Shown: positions 47,913-59,512, numbered from the stretch's first letter. The stretch: 64,000 nucleotides of DNA from Ramlibacter alkalitolerans (GCF_016722765.1 NZ_JAEQND010000007.1:62001-126000), one strand, 5' to 3'. A program made the numbers and translations. Notes: generated by a model not told the origin, from the sequence alone.

Positions 47913-48805
47913 CAGGGAGAGCCTAGCCGCAGATGTTCCAGCAGGGGCGGCAGCAGCCGCTCGACCACCCCCTGCGGAAGGTCATGCCCCATGCCGGGGA
48001 CGGTCACCAGCCGGGCGCCCGGGATGCGGCGCGCGGTGTCTTCGCCGCAGGCGACGGGCACCAGCGGATCGGCGGCGCCGTGCACCACCAGCGTGGGCAC
48101 CCGCAGCTCGCGCAGGGCTTGCGCCCGGGTCGTGTCGGCTGCGACGGCGGCCAGCTGGCGCGCGGAGCCGGCCGGGTGGTAGCCGCCGCGCCGCACGGAG
48201 TCGAGGATGCGCTGGCGCAGCACCGGTTCCGGTTCCGGGTAGCCGGGGCTGCCGATCGCCTGGAACAGGCGCACGTAGTGCGCCAGCACGGCGGGCTCGC
48301 TGCGGTCCTTGGGGCGGCTCATCATGACCTGGAGGACGCGTGCCTGCGGCCCCGGCAGGCCCCGCGCGCCGCTGCTGCTCATGATGCTGGCAAGCGTGCG
48401 CACGCGCTGCGGCGCGGCCAGGGCCATGCGCTGCGCGATCATGCCGCCCATGCTGGCACCCACCACGTGCGCGCTCGCCACTCCCAGCGCATCCAGCACG
48501 CCGAAGGCATCGGCCGCGAGGTCGGTCAACGCATAGGGCGCGCGGACAGGCAAGCCGAGTCGCAGCTTCATGCTCTCCCACAGCAGGTTGGGCACCCCGA
48601 GGTGATCCAGCCAGGTGGACAGGCCGATGTCGCGGTTGTCGAAGCGGATCACCCGGTGGCCCGCGGCCACCAGCGCGTCGACCAGCGACTGCGGCCAGGC
48701 GGTCAGCTGCATGCCCAGGCCCATGACCAGCAGCACCGGGCTGGCCGCGCCAGCCGGCCCGCTGTCTTCCACCTCGAAGGACAGGCCGTTCGCCGCGACC
48801 TTCAT
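47912..48805 (-). CDS. Alpha/beta hydrolase
   Basis: A 297-residue alpha/beta-fold hydrolase. The nucleophile is Ser118 in [10 protein letters not shown], the acid Asp in [11 protein letters not shown] and the His in [23 protein letters not shown] and [10 protein letters not shown] are typical of the RdmC/esterase-like subgroup found in many proteobacteria. Substrate unknown. It lies 6 bases after the oxygenase gene and overlaps queF by one base, so it belongs to the yaaA operon. Confidence 0.85.
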   Translation of the reverse strand: MKVAANGLSFEVEDSGPAGAASPVLLVMGLGMQLTAWPQSLVDALVAAGHRVIRFDNRDIGLSTWLDHLGVPNLLWESMKLRLGLPVRAPYALTDLAADAFGVLDALGVASAHVVGASMGGMIAQRMALAAPQRVRTLASIMSSSGARGLPGPQARVLQVMMSRPKDRSEPAVLAHYVRLFQAIGSPGYPEPEPVLRQRILDSVRRGGYHPAGSARQLAAVAADTTRAQALRELRVPTLVVHGAADPLVPVACGEDTARRIPGARLVTVPGMGHDLPQGVVERLLPPLLEHLRLGSP

Positions 48806-48811
48806 CGCCGC

Positions 48812-49675
48812 TCAGTCAAAGCGGCGCTCGCGCAGCCACTTGGTGGCGATCCACTTGATGCCCTCGAGCACCGGGGCGCCTCCATGGAGGGTGTGCGTGG
48901 TCGGATGCGGCCGCTCGTAGCTGAAGAAGACGGCGTTGCCGCGCTTGGGCGCGACTTCCAGGTGCACGTCCGGGAACACCGTGCCGCCGCCCTTGGCCGG
49001 TTCGCCCAGGTACATGACGATGGTGGCGACCCGCTGGCCGCCGCGGCGCAGGATGGTGGGCGTGCCCGGCTCGGCCGGGTCGAAGTAGTCGTAGTGCGGC
49101 TTGTATTCGGCCCCCGGCCCGTACTGCAGGATCTGCAGGCCTTCGCCGTTCTCCTCCGGCCAGTTCACCAGCCGCGCGATGCGCTGCTCGATGCGCCGCA
49201 CCAGTTCGTTCTCGCCGCGCTGGAAGAACATCCCGTTGCTGGTGCGGTCGGCATTCACCTCCTCGCCGCCGGTCTTGGTGGCCACGGTGAGCGAGCGCGC
49301 CAGCCGCGGGGTCGCCAGCGCGATCAGGGCGTCGCATTCCTCGTCCGACAGCAGGCTGCCGAACACCACGACGCGCGGAGCGACCATCGTCTGCAGCACC
49401 GCGACCCGGCGGTCCCCGGCGTCGAGGTACAGCGGCGACTCGGCCAGCGGCGGATCCGGCACCGGCACCGCCGGCGGCAGGCCCTGCGCCACCGCCTTGC
49501 CTTCCAGGTGGCCGCGCAGCGTTTCTTCCATGGCGTCGATCGCCACGTCCTCGCTCCAGCCCGAGGCGATCATCGCCTTGAGCACCGAGTCGGCGCTGTG
49601 GCCGGCCTCGGCCTGCTCCACGATCCATTTGCGCAGCTCCGGCGTGACCTGCTGCGTGCTTCCCGTGATGCTCAT
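48812..49675 (-). CDS. 2-oxoglutarate/Fe(II) oxygenase, prolyl-4-hydroxylase-like
   Basis: A 287-residue protein. The N-terminal 65 residues look like a small helical module (PELRKWIVEQAEAGHSADSV). The C-terminal double-stranded beta-helix (about 100-287) matches bacterial prolyl-4-hydroxylases: metal ligands His194 and Asp196 (HYDYF) and His264 (HTLHGG), and the 2-oxoglutarate-binding Lys274 (GIKWIATKWLR). Likely hydroxylates a proline in a protein, but the target is unknown. The start overlaps the yaaA stop by four bases (ATGA). Confidence 0.87.
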   Translation of the reverse strand: MSITGSTQQVTPELRKWIVEQAEAGHSADSVLKAMIASGWSEDVAIDAMEETLRGHLEGKAVAQGLPPAVPVPDPPLAESPLYLDAGDRRVAVLQTMVAPRVVVFGSLLSDEECDALIALATPRLARSLTVATKTGGEEVNADRTSNGMFFQRGENELVRRIEQRIARLVNWPEENGEGLQILQYGPGAEYKPHYDYFDPAEPGTPTILRRGGQRVATIVMYLGEPAKGGGTVFPDVHLEVAPKRGNAVFFSYERPHPTTHTLHGGAPVLEGIKWIATKWLRERRFD

Positions 49676-50448
49676 GATGGGGTCCTGCGCCGGAAGACCA
49701 TCCGCTCGGGCTGCGATGCAGCGGCGTCGAAGCGGTAGCCTTCCAGGTCGAATGCTTCCAGTTTGCGCGGAGTCTCCAGCCGCCGGGTGATCGCGTAGCG
49801 GGCCATCAGCCCGCGTGCCTTCTTGGCGGAGAAGCTGATGATCTTCCAGGTTCCGCCTTTCCACTCCTCGAACACGCAGTCGATCACGCGCGCCTTGAGC
49901 GCCCTGCGGTCGACCGCCTTGAAATATTCCTGCGAGGCGAGGTTGATCACCACCGGCGTCTTGTCGGCGGCCAGCGTCTCGTTCAGGGACTCGGAGATCC
50001 GGCTGCCCCAGTACTGGTACAGGTTCGCCGTGGTTCCGACCTTCAGCGCGGTGCCCATTTCCAGCCGGTAGGCCTGCATCCAGTCCAGCGGCCGCAGCAC
50101 GCCATAGAGGCCGCTCAGGATCCGCAGGTGCCGCTGGGCCCATTCCAGGTCGGCCACGCCCATGCGGCGCGCCTGCAGGCCGTCGTAGACGTCGCCGTCG
50201 AAGGCGAGCACCGCCTGGCGCGCGTTGCGCCGGGTGAACTTGGGCGACCAGGCCTGGTAGCGCGCCACGTTGAGGGCTGCGAGCGGATCGCTGATCTCCA
50301 TCAGGCTGGAAACCTGCTGCGGCGAATACCGCCGCAGCACCTCGATCAGGTGGGCGGCGTCGGCGGCAAAGGCCGGCAGGGTATGGGCGACCTCGGGGAC
50401 GGGCGAGACGTAGTCCAGCGTCTTGGCGGGGGAGAGCAGGAACAGCAT
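49672..50448 (-). CDS. yaaA: YaaA family peroxide stress protein
   Basis: A 258-residue YaaA/DUF328 protein. In Escherichia coli YaaA limits intracellular iron and oxidative DNA damage after peroxide exposure. The N-terminus MLFLLSPAKTLDYVSP and the DGDVYDGL, LSGLYGVLRPLD and KARGLMARYAI stretches are family hallmarks. The ATG at 50448 is chosen; 81 open codons further upstream lie over the membrane protein gene. It is coupled to the following oxygenase gene. Confidence 0.93.
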   Translation of the reverse strand: MLFLLSPAKTLDYVSPVPEVAHTLPAFAADAAHLIEVLRRYSPQQVSSLMEISDPLAALNVARYQAWSPKFTRRNARQAVLAFDGDVYDGLQARRMGVADLEWAQRHLRILSGLYGVLRPLDWMQAYRLEMGTALKVGTTANLYQYWGSRISESLNETLAADKTPVVINLASQEYFKAVDRRALKARVIDCVFEEWKGGTWKIISFSAKKARGLMARYAITRRLETPRKLEAFDLEGYRFDAAASQPERMVFRRRTPS

Positions 50449-50449
50449 G

Positions 50450-50728
50450 TCAGTTGTGCCAGGCCCGGGCCGCCAGCCACTGGGCGGTGGCCACGGCCAG
50501 CACCAGCGCCGCATACGTGGCCACCTTGCCGTCCCGGCCGAAATACCACAGGCCGGCGCCCAGGGCGGCCAGGCCTGCTGCGGAATTGATAGCGAAACGC
50601 GCCCACCAGCCGGGCCCACTGGCGGTACGAGGCAGGACCAGGGGCGCCACCAGGGTGACCAGGAGGGCCACGGCCAGGGCCGGGGCGGCAAAGCTCAGCA
50701 AGTGATCGAAAAGGTCGAGAAAATCCAA
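50450..50728 (-). CDS. Small membrane protein of unknown function
   Basis: A 92-residue protein with about three membrane helices (AAPALAVALLVTLVAPLVL, FAINSAAGLAALGAGLWYF and TYAALVLAVATAQWLA). The start is unsure: TTG at 50728 is chosen because the frame upstream runs into the hemA promoter; an ATG about 84 bases further upstream (in the hemA promoter palindrome) is possible. It ends 1 base before yaaA. I do not recognise it. Confidence 0.55.
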   Translation of the reverse strand: MDFLDLFDHLLSFAAPALAVALLVTLVAPLVLPRTASGPGWWARFAINSAAGLAALGAGLWYFGRDGKVATYAALVLAVATAQWLAARAWHN

Positions 50729-50795
50729 GACGTGCTCAATTGATCTGGAACAACTGGACGGGAACCCATGGTAAGTGCTTGAATAGGCATCGAAT

Positions 50796-50803
50796 TTTAT
50801 AAT
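50796..50803. promoter_or_regulatory. Overlapping divergent -10 elements of hemA and the yaaA operon
   Basis: TATAAT on plus (50798-50803) and TATAAA on minus (50796-50801) overlap inside the near-palindrome CGAATTTTATAATTCG. The plus site ends 7 bases before the hemA ATG, so hemA mRNA could be nearly leaderless. The -35 regions are weak. Confidence 0.5.
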
Positions 50804-50810
50804 TCGGCGC

Positions 50811-52082
50811 ATGGCAGTCTGGGCACTCGGCATCAACCATACGACAGCCCCCGTGGATCTCCGGGGGCGGTTTGCGTTCGCGCTCGACCAGATCGCACCC
50901 ACGCTGACCTCCCTTCGCACCGACATCGGCAACCGCCTGGGGCGCCAGCCGGAAGCCGCGATCCTGTCCACCTGCAACCGCACCGAAATCTACTGCGCGG
51001 GCACCCAGCACGAGATCGACTCCACCGTCGAATGGCTGGCGCAGTCCGGCCAGGTGCAAAGCGGTGTGCTGCGCGAGCACAGCTACATGCTGCAGGATGC
51101 CGGCGTCGCGCGGCATGCCTTCCGCGTCGCCAGCGGGCTCGACTCGATGGTGCTGGGCGAAGCGCAGATCCTCGGCCAGCTGAAGGACGCCGTGCGCGTC
51201 GCCGATGAGGCTGGCGCGCTGGGCACCACGCTCAACCAGCTGTTCCAGCGCTCCTTTGCCGTCGCCAAGGAAGTCCGCACCTCCACCGAGATCGGCGCCC
51301 ATTCCATCAGCATGTCGGCCGCCGCCGTGCGCCTGGCCGGCAACCTGTTCGAAGACCTGGGCCAGGTCAAGGTGCTGTTCGTCGGCGCCGGCGAGATGAT
51401 CGAGCTGGCCGCGACCCACTTCGCCGCCAAGAGCCCGAAGGCCATCGCGATCGCCAACCGCACGCTGGAGCGCGGCGAGAAGCTCGCCACCCGTTTCGGC
51501 GGCGAGGTGATGCGCCTGGCCGACCTGCCCTCGCGCCTGCACGAATTCGACGTGATCGTCAGTTCCACGGCCAGCCAGTTGCCGATCATCGGCCTGGGCG
51601 CGGTGGAACGCGCGCTCAAGGTCCGCAAGCACCGCCCCATGTTCATGGTGGACCTGGCCGTGCCGCGCGACATCGAGCCCGAGGTGAAGGCCCTGGAGGA
51701 CGTCTACCTGTACACCGTGGACGACCTCGCCCACGTGGTGCAGACGGGCCACGCCAACCGCCAGGCCGCCGTGGCCCAGGCCGAGGCGATCATCGATGCC
51801 GGCGTGCAGAGCTTCGTGCACTGGATGGACCAGCGCCACGTCGTGCCGCTGATCAAGCAGTTGAACAACCAGGCCGACGAGTGGCGCGCCCTGGAGCTCG
51901 CCCGCGCCCGCAGGCAGCTGGCCAAGGGCGACGACATCGACGCCGTGCTGGAGGCCCTGTCGCGCGGCCTCACGCAGAAGATGCTGCACGGGGCCATGGC
52001 CGAATTGCGCGCCGCCGACCCCGACTCGCGCCAGCGTGCCAGCGCGGCGATCGAGCACTTCTTCCTGCGCAAGGAGCGCTAG
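50811..52082 (+). CDS. hemA: Glutamyl-tRNA reductase
   Basis: First committed enzyme of C5-pathway tetrapyrrole synthesis: reduces Glu-tRNA to glutamate-1-semialdehyde with NADPH. The 423-residue protein has the catalytic Cys55 in [10 protein letters not shown], the signature [19 protein letters not shown] and the NADPH-binding [13 protein letters not shown]. The C-terminal dimerisation helix is present. No ribosome binding site precedes the ATG. It is followed by prfA and prmC, a common order. Confidence 0.97.
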   Translation: MAVWALGINHTTAPVDLRGRFAFALDQIAPTLTSLRTDIGNRLGRQPEAAILSTCNRTEIYCAGTQHEIDSTVEWLAQSGQVQSGVLREHSYMLQDAGVARHAFRVASGLDSMVLGEAQILGQLKDAVRVADEAGALGTTLNQLFQRSFAVAKEVRTSTEIGAHSISMSAAAVRLAGNLFEDLGQVKVLFVGAGEMIELAATHFAAKSPKAIAIANRTLERGEKLATRFGGEVMRLADLPSRLHEFDVIVSSTASQLPIIGLGAVERALKVRKHRPMFMVDLAVPRDIEPEVKALEDVYLYTVDDLAHVVQTGHANRQAAVAQAEAIIDAGVQSFVHWMDQRHVVPLIKQLNNQADEWRALELARARRQLAKGDDIDAVLEALSRGLTQKMLHGAMAELRAADPDSRQRASAAIEHFFLRKER

Positions 52083-52222
52083 CGGATGACGCGCCCTGCG
52101 GGCGCATGACCTTGCTGCGCATCGATGACGAAATGACAGAGGACAATCGGCGTGGCTCGTGCCGTGCCGCGCAGCGGCGTCATTGAGGCGCAGCGAAGTC
52201 ATTCCGTCATTCCGTCATCCCA

Positions 52223-53320
52223 GTGAAACCTTTCCTCCGCCAGCAACTCGAGCGCTTCCCGGTCCGCCTGCAGGAGCTGGACTTCTACCTGTCGCAGCCG
52301 GAAGTGGTGAACGACATGGAGCGCTTTCGCGAGCTCACCCGCGAGCATGCCGAGGTGACGGTCGTCGCCGGCCAATTCGAGCGCTACCTGCAGTGCGAGC
52401 GCGACCTCGCGCAGGCGAGCGAGATGCTGGACGAGCCGGAGTTCGCCGAGATGGCGCGCGAGGAGATCGCGACGCTGGAGGCCGAACTGCCGGCGCTGGA
52501 AAGCGAGCTGCAGGCCTTGCTGCTGCCGCGCGATCCGGACGACGCGCGCAACACCTTCCTGGAAATCCGCGCCGGCACGGGCGGCGACGAGGCCGCCCTG
52601 TTCGCCGGCGACCTGCTGCGCATGTACACGCGCTACGCCGAGCGCCAGGGCTGGCGCACCGAGCTCATGAGCGAGAGCGAAGGCGAAGTCGGAGGCTACA
52701 AGGAGGTGGTCGTGCGCGTCATCGGCGAGGGCTGCCACGGCAAGCTCAAGTTCGAGTCGGGCGGGCATCGTGTGCAGCGGGTGCCGGCGACCGAGAACCA
52801 GGGGCGCATCCACACCAGCGCCTGCACGGTGGCGGCGCTGGCCGAGCCGGACGAGGCCGCGGCGGTGCAGATCAACCCGGCGGACCTGCGCATCGACACC
52901 TTCCGCGCCTCCGGCGCCGGCGGCCAGCACGTGAACAAGACGGATTCCGCGGTGCGCATCACGCACCTGCCGACGGGCATCGTGGCCGAATGCCAGGACG
53001 ACCGCTCGCAGCACCGCAACAAGGCCAAGGCCCTGCAGGTGCTGGCCGCGCGCATCCAGGAGAAGGAGCGTTCGGAGCGCGCCGCCAGGGAGGCCGCCAC
53101 CCGCAAGGGCCTGATCGGCAGCGGCGACCGCTCCGACCGCATCCGCACCTACAACTTCCCGCAGGGCCGCATGACCGACCACCGCATCAACCTCACGCTG
53201 TACCGGCTGGGGGCGATCATGGAGGGCGACCTCGACGAGGTGATCCAGGCCCTGCTGCTGGCGCGCCGCGCCGAACAGCTCGAGGAACTGGAGGTCGGCA
53301 TGGGCGCGGCGCGCGCATGA
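52223..53320 (+). CDS. prfA: Peptide chain release factor 1
   Basis: Recognises UAA/UAG stop codons. The 365-residue protein has the PAT anticodon-like motif in [13 protein letters not shown] (about residue 188) and the GGQ peptidyl-hydrolysis motif in [19 protein letters not shown] (about 232). The start codon is GTG (52223). The 140-base gap after hemA includes a GCGCCCTGCGGGCGC hairpin and TCATTCCGTCAT repeats. It overlaps prmC by four bases (ATGA). Confidence 0.97.
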   Translation: MKPFLRQQLERFPVRLQELDFYLSQPEVVNDMERFRELTREHAEVTVVAGQFERYLQCERDLAQASEMLDEPEFAEMAREEIATLEAELPALESELQALLLPRDPDDARNTFLEIRAGTGGDEAALFAGDLLRMYTRYAERQGWRTELMSESEGEVGGYKEVVVRVIGEGCHGKLKFESGGHRVQRVPATENQGRIHTSACTVAALAEPDEAAAVQINPADLRIDTFRASGAGGQHVNKTDSAVRITHLPTGIVAECQDDRSQHRNKAKALQVLAARIQEKERSERAAREAATRKGLIGSGDRSDRIRTYNFPQGRMTDHRINLTLYRLGAIMEGDLDEVIQALLLARRAEQLEELEVGMGAARA

Positions 53321-54141
53321 CCTTGCGGGAGGCGCTCGCGCGCGCCGCGGCGCTCGGGCTGGCGCGCATCGACGCCCAGCTGCTGCTGCTGCACGTGCTC
53401 GTGCGCTCCGGCAGCGAGCGCGGCTGGCTGGTGGCGCACGACGACGAGGTCCTCGCGGCCGCGACCGAAGAGGCCTTCGCCGCCCTGTGCCGCCGGCGCG
53501 CCGGGGGCGAACCGCTGGCCTACCTGACCGGCGAGAAGGAGTTCTACGGCCTGCCCCTGCAGGTGGACGCGCGCGTGCTGGTGCCGCGCCCCGACACGGA
53601 AACGATCGTGGAGTGGGCGCTCGAACTGCTGGGCCCGCTGCGCAGCCCGCGGGTGATCGATCTAGGGACCGGCAGCGGCGCCATCGCCCTGGCGATCCAG
53701 TCCGCACGGCCCGATGCAACGGTCGAGGCGGTGGACCGCAGCGCCGAAGCGCTGGAGGTGGCGCAGGCCAACGCCCGGCGGCTGAACCTGCCGGTGCAAT
53801 TCCGCCAGGGCGACTGGCTTGCGGGCGCCGGTCGCTACGACCTGATCGTCAGCAACCCTCCTTATGTGCGCGAACACGACGAGCACCTGGGCGAGCTGCG
53901 CCACGAGCCGCGCTCGGCCCTGGTCGCCGGCGAAGACGGGCTGACCGACCTGCGCGCGATCGTGGCCGCGGCGCCGGGCCACCTCGCGCCGGGCGGCTGG
54001 CTGCTGCTGGAACACGGCTGGGATCAGGCCGCCGCCGTCGAGGCCCTGCTGGCGGGCGCCGGGTTTTCCCGTTTGAGCAACCGCAAGGACCTCGGAGGCA
54101 TCATCCGCTGTTCCGGTGGGCAGGCGCCCGAACTGGGATAA
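53317..54141 (+). CDS. prmC: Release factor glutamine methyltransferase
   Basis: Methylates the glutamine of the GGQ motif in release factors. The 274-residue protein has an N-terminal helical domain ([20 protein letters not shown]) and a SAM-binding methyltransferase domain with [15 protein letters not shown] and the substrate-binding NPPY in [16 protein letters not shown]. The ATG at 53317 overlaps the prfA stop by four bases, so the enzyme is co-translated with its substrate. Confidence 0.96.
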   Translation: MTLREALARAAALGLARIDAQLLLLHVLVRSGSERGWLVAHDDEVLAAATEEAFAALCRRRAGGEPLAYLTGEKEFYGLPLQVDARVLVPRPDTETIVEWALELLGPLRSPRVIDLGTGSGAIALAIQSARPDATVEAVDRSAEALEVAQANARRLNLPVQFRQGDWLAGAGRYDLIVSNPPYVREHDEHLGELRHEPRSALVAGEDGLTDLRAIVAAAPGHLAPGGWLLLEHGWDQAAAVEALLAGAGFSRLSNRKDLGGIIRCSGGQAPELG

Positions 54142-54178
54142 TCGCGTTCAAGCAAACCGGATCCAGGAGAGAAACCCC

Positions 54179-54505
54179 ATGAGCGACGCCCAGCAACGCA
54201 TAGCCGAACTGGTCAAGAGCAGCGACGTCCTGCTGTTCATGAAAGGCAGCGCGGCCTTCCCCATGTGCGGCTTCTCGGGCCGCGCCGTGCAGATCCTGAA
54301 GGCCTGCGGGGTCGACCCGAACCAGCTCAAGACCGTCAACGTCCTCGAGGACGACGAGATCCGCCAGGGCATCAAGGAATACAGCAACTGGCCGACGATC
54401 CCGCAGCTCTATGTGCGCGGCGAGTTCATCGGCGGCTCGGACATCATGATGGAGATGTACCAGAGCGGCGAGCTGCAGCAGGTTCTCGGGTCTTCACCGG
54501 CCTGA
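54179..54505 (+). CDS. grxD: Monothiol glutaredoxin (Grx4 family)
   Basis: A 108-residue CGFS-type glutaredoxin used to carry or transfer [2Fe-2S] clusters. The active Cys30 lies in [10 protein letters not shown], and [20 protein letters not shown] and [15 protein letters not shown] are typical. An AGGAGAG site precedes the ATG. It follows prmC by 37 bases. Confidence 0.96.
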   Translation: MSDAQQRIAELVKSSDVLLFMKGSAAFPMCGFSGRAVQILKACGVDPNQLKTVNVLEDDEIRQGIKEYSNWPTIPQLYVRGEFIGGSDIMMEMYQSGELQQVLGSSPA

Positions 54506-54682
54506 GCCCCCCGCGGCGGGGGAATTCCCCCGTCAGCACTCCAAAAGACCGGCTGCCAATGGCGGCCGGTCCCGCTTCGGCTGTCGACGGCCGCTGACAT
54601 CGTCGTGCGCCTGCTGACCCTCCCGATTGCCGCCTGGCACGGCCTATGCTCGAATCCAAGCAAAGTCGTTGAAGGAGTGGCC

Positions 54683-55681
54683 ATGCAATCGCGTAGTCTG
54701 GTTCCGCAAACGTCCCCCGGCCTGCAGTTGCCGATCGCCAACCTGCGCCATGTGTTCCGGCCGCACGACGTGGAGCGCAAGCTGGCCAAGCTGCCGGCGC
54801 GCGACCACGAGAGCCTGCGCGCCACCTACGAACGCATGCTCGAACGCGGGCCCGAGCGCTTCAACGTCAAGCCCAGCGGCGTCCCCGAGATGGCGGCGCT
54901 CTACGAGCAACTCCCCAACTTCAGCGACGCGCTCGACGACGTGAAGCGCCACGTCGCGCTGGCGCAGGATTCGGGCGACGGCATCGAGATCACGCCCATG
55001 CTGCTGCTCGGGCCGCCCGGCATCGGCAAGACGCACTTCGCCCGGCAGCTCGCCGACCTGCTGGGCACGGGCATGAGCCTGGTCCCCATGAGCTCCATGA
55101 CGGCCGGCTGGCTGCTCTCCGGCGCCTCCTCGCAGTGGAAGGGCGCCAAGCCCGGCAAGGTGTTCGAGGCGCTGGTGGATGGCCAGTACGCCAACCCGGT
55201 GCTGGTGGTCGACGAGATCGACAAGGCCAGCGCCGATGCGCAGTACGACCCGCTGGGCGCGCTCTATGGCCTGCTGGAACACGACACCGCGGGCGCCTTC
55301 ATGGACGAATTCGCGGAGATCGCGATCGACGCCAGCCAGGTGATCTGGATCATGACGGCCAACGACGACCGCTGCATCCCCGAGCCGATCCTCAACCGGA
55401 TGAACGTGTTCGAGATCGAAGCGCCCACGCACGAACAGGCGCGCATGATCGCGCGCAACCTGTACCGGGCGATCCGCGACGACCACGGCTGGGGCCGCCG
55501 CTTCGACGAGGAACCGGCCGACGACGTGCTGGACTGCCTGGCCGAACTGGCGCCGCGCGAAATGCGCCGCGCGCTGATGACAGGCTTCGGCAACGCCCGC
55601 CTGGCCCACCGCGAGCGCATCGACCCCGCGGACCTGCCGAAGTGCAACGCGGGCAAGACGAAGATGGGGTTCGTGCAGTAG
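54683..55681 (+). CDS. AAA+ ATPase (MoxR/Lon-like single-module)
   Basis: A 332-residue AAA+ protein. Walker A is GPPGIGKT (110-117), Walker B is VLVVDEIDK (about 174-182), and sensor-1 is in IWIMTANDD. The arginine-finger region is EPILNRMNVFEI, and the lid domain follows. The overall form resembles the ATPase module of Lon, but no protease domain is present. A GAAGGAG site precedes the ATG at 54683. The 177-base gap after grxD holds a CCCCCCGCGGCGGGGG hairpin. The partner is unknown. Confidence 0.85.
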   Translation: MQSRSLVPQTSPGLQLPIANLRHVFRPHDVERKLAKLPARDHESLRATYERMLERGPERFNVKPSGVPEMAALYEQLPNFSDALDDVKRHVALAQDSGDGIEITPMLLLGPPGIGKTHFARQLADLLGTGMSLVPMSSMTAGWLLSGASSQWKGAKPGKVFEALVDGQYANPVLVVDEIDKASADAQYDPLGALYGLLEHDTAGAFMDEFAEIAIDASQVIWIMTANDDRCIPEPILNRMNVFEIEAPTHEQARMIARNLYRAIRDDHGWGRRFDEEPADDVLDCLAELAPREMRRALMTGFGNARLAHRERIDPADLPKCNAGKTKMGFVQ

Positions 55682-55686
55682 GGATA

Positions 55687-55807
55687 CGGACAACCGAACG
55701 CAAAGGACGCAAAGGTTCCGCAAAGGACGCAAAGAACACCCTTTGATGGATGTTCCTTTTTTGCGCCTTTTGCGAAACCTTCGCGTCCTTTGCGTTCGGT
55801 TGTCCGG
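55687..55807. repeat. Large inverted repeat of CGCAAAGGACGCAAAGG type
   Basis: Two arms of about 50 bases, 55687-55738 (GGACAACCGAACGCAAAGGA onward) and 55751-55807 (ending TCCTTTGCGTTCGGTTGTCC), pair with few mismatches around a 12-base loop. Each arm contains direct repeats of CGCAAAGGA. It fills most of the gap between the convergent AAA+ and transglycosylase genes and could act as a bidirectional terminator. Confidence 0.9.
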
Positions 55808-55810
55808 CTT

Positions 55811-55856
55811 CAACGCTGGGGTTCGCGCGCTGCGCGGCTCACCGCCAGCCTACGAG
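55811..55856 (-). repeat. Dispersed repeat CGTAGGCTGGCGGTGAGCCG family, copy 1
   Basis: The plus-strand segment AACGCTGGGGTTCGCGCGCT through CACCGCCAGCCTACGA closely matches 59554-59600. Read on minus it starts CGTAGGCTGGCGGTGAGCCG. The stop codon (TAG) of the transglycosylase gene lies inside it. Confidence 0.85.
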
Positions 55857-56488
55857 GCGGGGCCTTCGGGACGGTCCGTCCACTCCCAGTGCTTCGCCGA
55901 GCGGAACACCGCGTTGGGGTAGGCGGGGCGGCCGCGGCTGCCGTTGTAGCGGCCCAGGGCCAGGTAGAGGTCGCCGGCTTCGCGATCGAGGTAGTGCCGC
56001 AGGATCACGCAGCCGAAGCGCAGGTTGGTCTGCATGTGGAACAGGCTGGACGGATCGCCGTTGCCGATCAGTCGCGTCCAGAACGGCATCACCTGCATGT
56101 AGCCGCGCGCGCCGGCCGGGCTCACCGCGAACTTGCGGAACGCGCTTTCGACCTGGATCAGCCCCAGGACCAATCCCGTGTCGAGGCCCGCGCGCCGGCT
56201 CTCGTACCAGACCGTCTGAAGGAATTCCCGGCGCTCGTCCCAGTCCGACTTGCGCGCCTTGAGCTTGTGGCTCATGGCGCCCAGCCAGCGCAGGTAGGCC
56301 AGCCGCGCCTCGGTGTCCGCGAACACGAGGACCGGCGGAGCGCTGCTCGCGATGGCCGATGTGAGTGCCGTGCGCACCGCATCGGCGAGCGGCTCCTCCA
56401 CCTGCGCACCGGCATGGGCCGCGCGCGGCAGCCAGGGCCAGGCGAGTGCCGCCAGCCCGGGCTTCAGGAAGGTCCTGCGCGTGGCCAT
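55850..56488 (-). CDS. Lytic transglycosylase with Tat-like signal
   Basis: A 212-residue SLT-fold murein hydrolase. The catalytic Glu114 lies in [20 protein letters not shown], followed by [10 protein letters not shown] and [11 protein letters not shown]. The N-terminus [20 protein letters not shown] is a twin-arginine signal, unusual for this family; a normal Sec signal is not apparent. The start is 4 bases after the proS stop. The stop codon falls in a dispersed repeat, so the last residues may be strain-specific. Confidence 0.87.
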   Translation of the reverse strand: MATRRTFLKPGLAALAWPWLPRAAHAGAQVEEPLADAVRTALTSAIASSAPPVLVFADTEARLAYLRWLGAMSHKLKARKSDWDERREFLQTVWYESRRAGLDTGLVLGLIQVESAFRKFAVSPAGARGYMQVMPFWTRLIGNGDPSSLFHMQTNLRFGCVILRHYLDREAGDLYLALGRYNGSRGRPAYPNAVFRSAKHWEWTDRPEGPAS

Positions 56489-56492
56489 CACG

Positions 56493-58238
<1,746 letters not shown>

Positions 58239-58331
58239 CTCGTGGACCGGGAAAAGTGGGGAGACCGAGCCCTTCCAGCGCGCAGGGGCGCCATGCATAA
58301 TGGGCTCAGTTCAAGAATTTGGGGTTTGATT

Positions 58332-58976
58332 ATGCTTGACCGGGACGGCTTCAGGCCCAACGTCGGCATCATCCTGCTCAACCAGAAAAACCAGGTGTTC
58401 TGGGGCAAACGCATCCGGACGCACAGCTGGCAGTTCCCGCAAGGCGGCATCGACCGCGGAGAGACGCCCGAACAGGCCATGTTCCGGGAACTGCACGAGG
58501 AAATCGGGTTGAAGCCGGACCATGTGCGCATCATCGCGCGCACGCGCGACTGGCTGCGCTACGAGGTACCCGAACGCTACATCCGGCGCGACGCGCGCGG
58601 CCACTACAAGGGCCAGAAGCAGATCTGGTTCCTGCTGCAGTTGACGGGGCAGGACTGGAACCTGAACCTGCGCGCCACCAACCATCCCGAGTTCGACGCC
58701 TGGCGCTGGAACGAGTACTGGGTGCCGCTGGACGTGGTGGTCGAATTCAAGCGCGGCGTGTACGAGATGGCGCTGCGCGAACTCGCGCGCTACCTGCCAC
58801 GCACCGATCACCGCAACCGCTACCTGCGCGGCGGCATGCGCACGCGCGATGGCGAGCACGCGGGCCCGGAATCGCAGCCGGCGCAACTGCCTGCCGGCGG
58901 CATGGAACTGCCCCCGGGCGCCACCTTCGAACCCAATCCGCAAGGGCGGGCTTACCCGTCGCCTGCCAAGAGATAA
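58332..58976 (+). CDS. rppH: RNA pyrophosphohydrolase
   Basis: A Nudix hydrolase that converts 5'-triphosphate or diphosphate mRNA ends to monophosphate, initiating 5'-end-dependent decay by RNase E. The Nudix box is [20 protein letters not shown] followed by IGL. The N-terminus [17 protein letters not shown] and the [18 protein letters not shown] segment are RppH hallmarks. At 214 residues it is longer than the Escherichia coli enzyme (176); the extra C-terminal tail is Pro/Gly-rich. It works with rne, which lies elsewhere in the window. Confidence 0.94.
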   Translation: MLDRDGFRPNVGIILLNQKNQVFWGKRIRTHSWQFPQGGIDRGETPEQAMFRELHEEIGLKPDHVRIIARTRDWLRYEVPERYIRRDARGHYKGQKQIWFLLQLTGQDWNLNLRATNHPEFDAWRWNEYWVPLDVVVEFKRGVYEMALRELARYLPRTDHRNRYLRGGMRTRDGEHAGPESQPAQLPAGGMELPPGATFEPNPQGRAYPSPAKR

Positions 58977-58978
58977 GC

Positions 58979-59491
58979 ATGCAACGCACGTTCGTGGCGC
59001 TGGCGCTCGCCGGCGCATGCCTGGCCGTGGCGGCCCAGGTCACTCCCGCCGATCCGGACTGGAAGGAAGTCGAGGCGCCACCGCCGCCCGCGCTGCGCAC
59101 CAGCGGGCTGGTGCCGGTGGACGTGCCGGGCACCAGCCTGCAGTTCGGCGTCGATCCCGCTTCGGTCAGCGTCGGCGCCGATCGCATCGTGCGCTACGTG
59201 ATCGTCGCCACCAGCCCCAGCGGCGCCGTCAATGCGATGTACGAAGGCATCCGCTGCGAAGGCGGCGAGGTGAAGGTCTACGCGCGCCACAACCCGGACA
59301 GCGGCTGGGTGCCCTCCCGCGGCGGCGATTGGCAGCCGCTCACGACGACGCCGAATTCGCGCCACAGCCTGGCGGTGGCACGCAGCGGCGCCTGCATGGG
59401 CCGGGGGCCGAACGGGACCGCGGCGCAGATCGTGCTGGACCTGCGCGCGCCGATCGACCGGAGGTTCGAGCGGGGTGGGGTGAACCGGTAG
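58979..59491 (+). CDS. CNP1-like family secreted protein
   Basis: A 170-residue exported protein. Signal peptide about 1-20 (ALALAGACLAVAAQ). The rest matches the CNP1-like family, found mainly in Betaproteobacteria with no known function: PDWKEVEAPPPPAL, RYVIVATSPSGAVNAMYEGI and RCEGGEVKVYARHN. It starts 2 bases after the rppH stop, so the two are co-transcribed. Confidence 0.85.
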   Translation: MQRTFVALALAGACLAVAAQVTPADPDWKEVEAPPPPALRTSGLVPVDVPGTSLQFGVDPASVSVGADRIVRYVIVATSPSGAVNAMYEGIRCEGGEVKVYARHNPDSGWVPSRGGDWQPLTTTPNSRHSLAVARSGACMGRGPNGTAAQIVLDLRAPIDRRFERGGVNR

Positions 59492-59512
59492 TTCGGGCTT
59501 GCCGCACGCCGT

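Noticed and set aside
52159-53316. Upstream extension of prmC over prfA
   Set aside because: prfA in another frame is certain, and the prmC ATG at 53317 gives the normal length.
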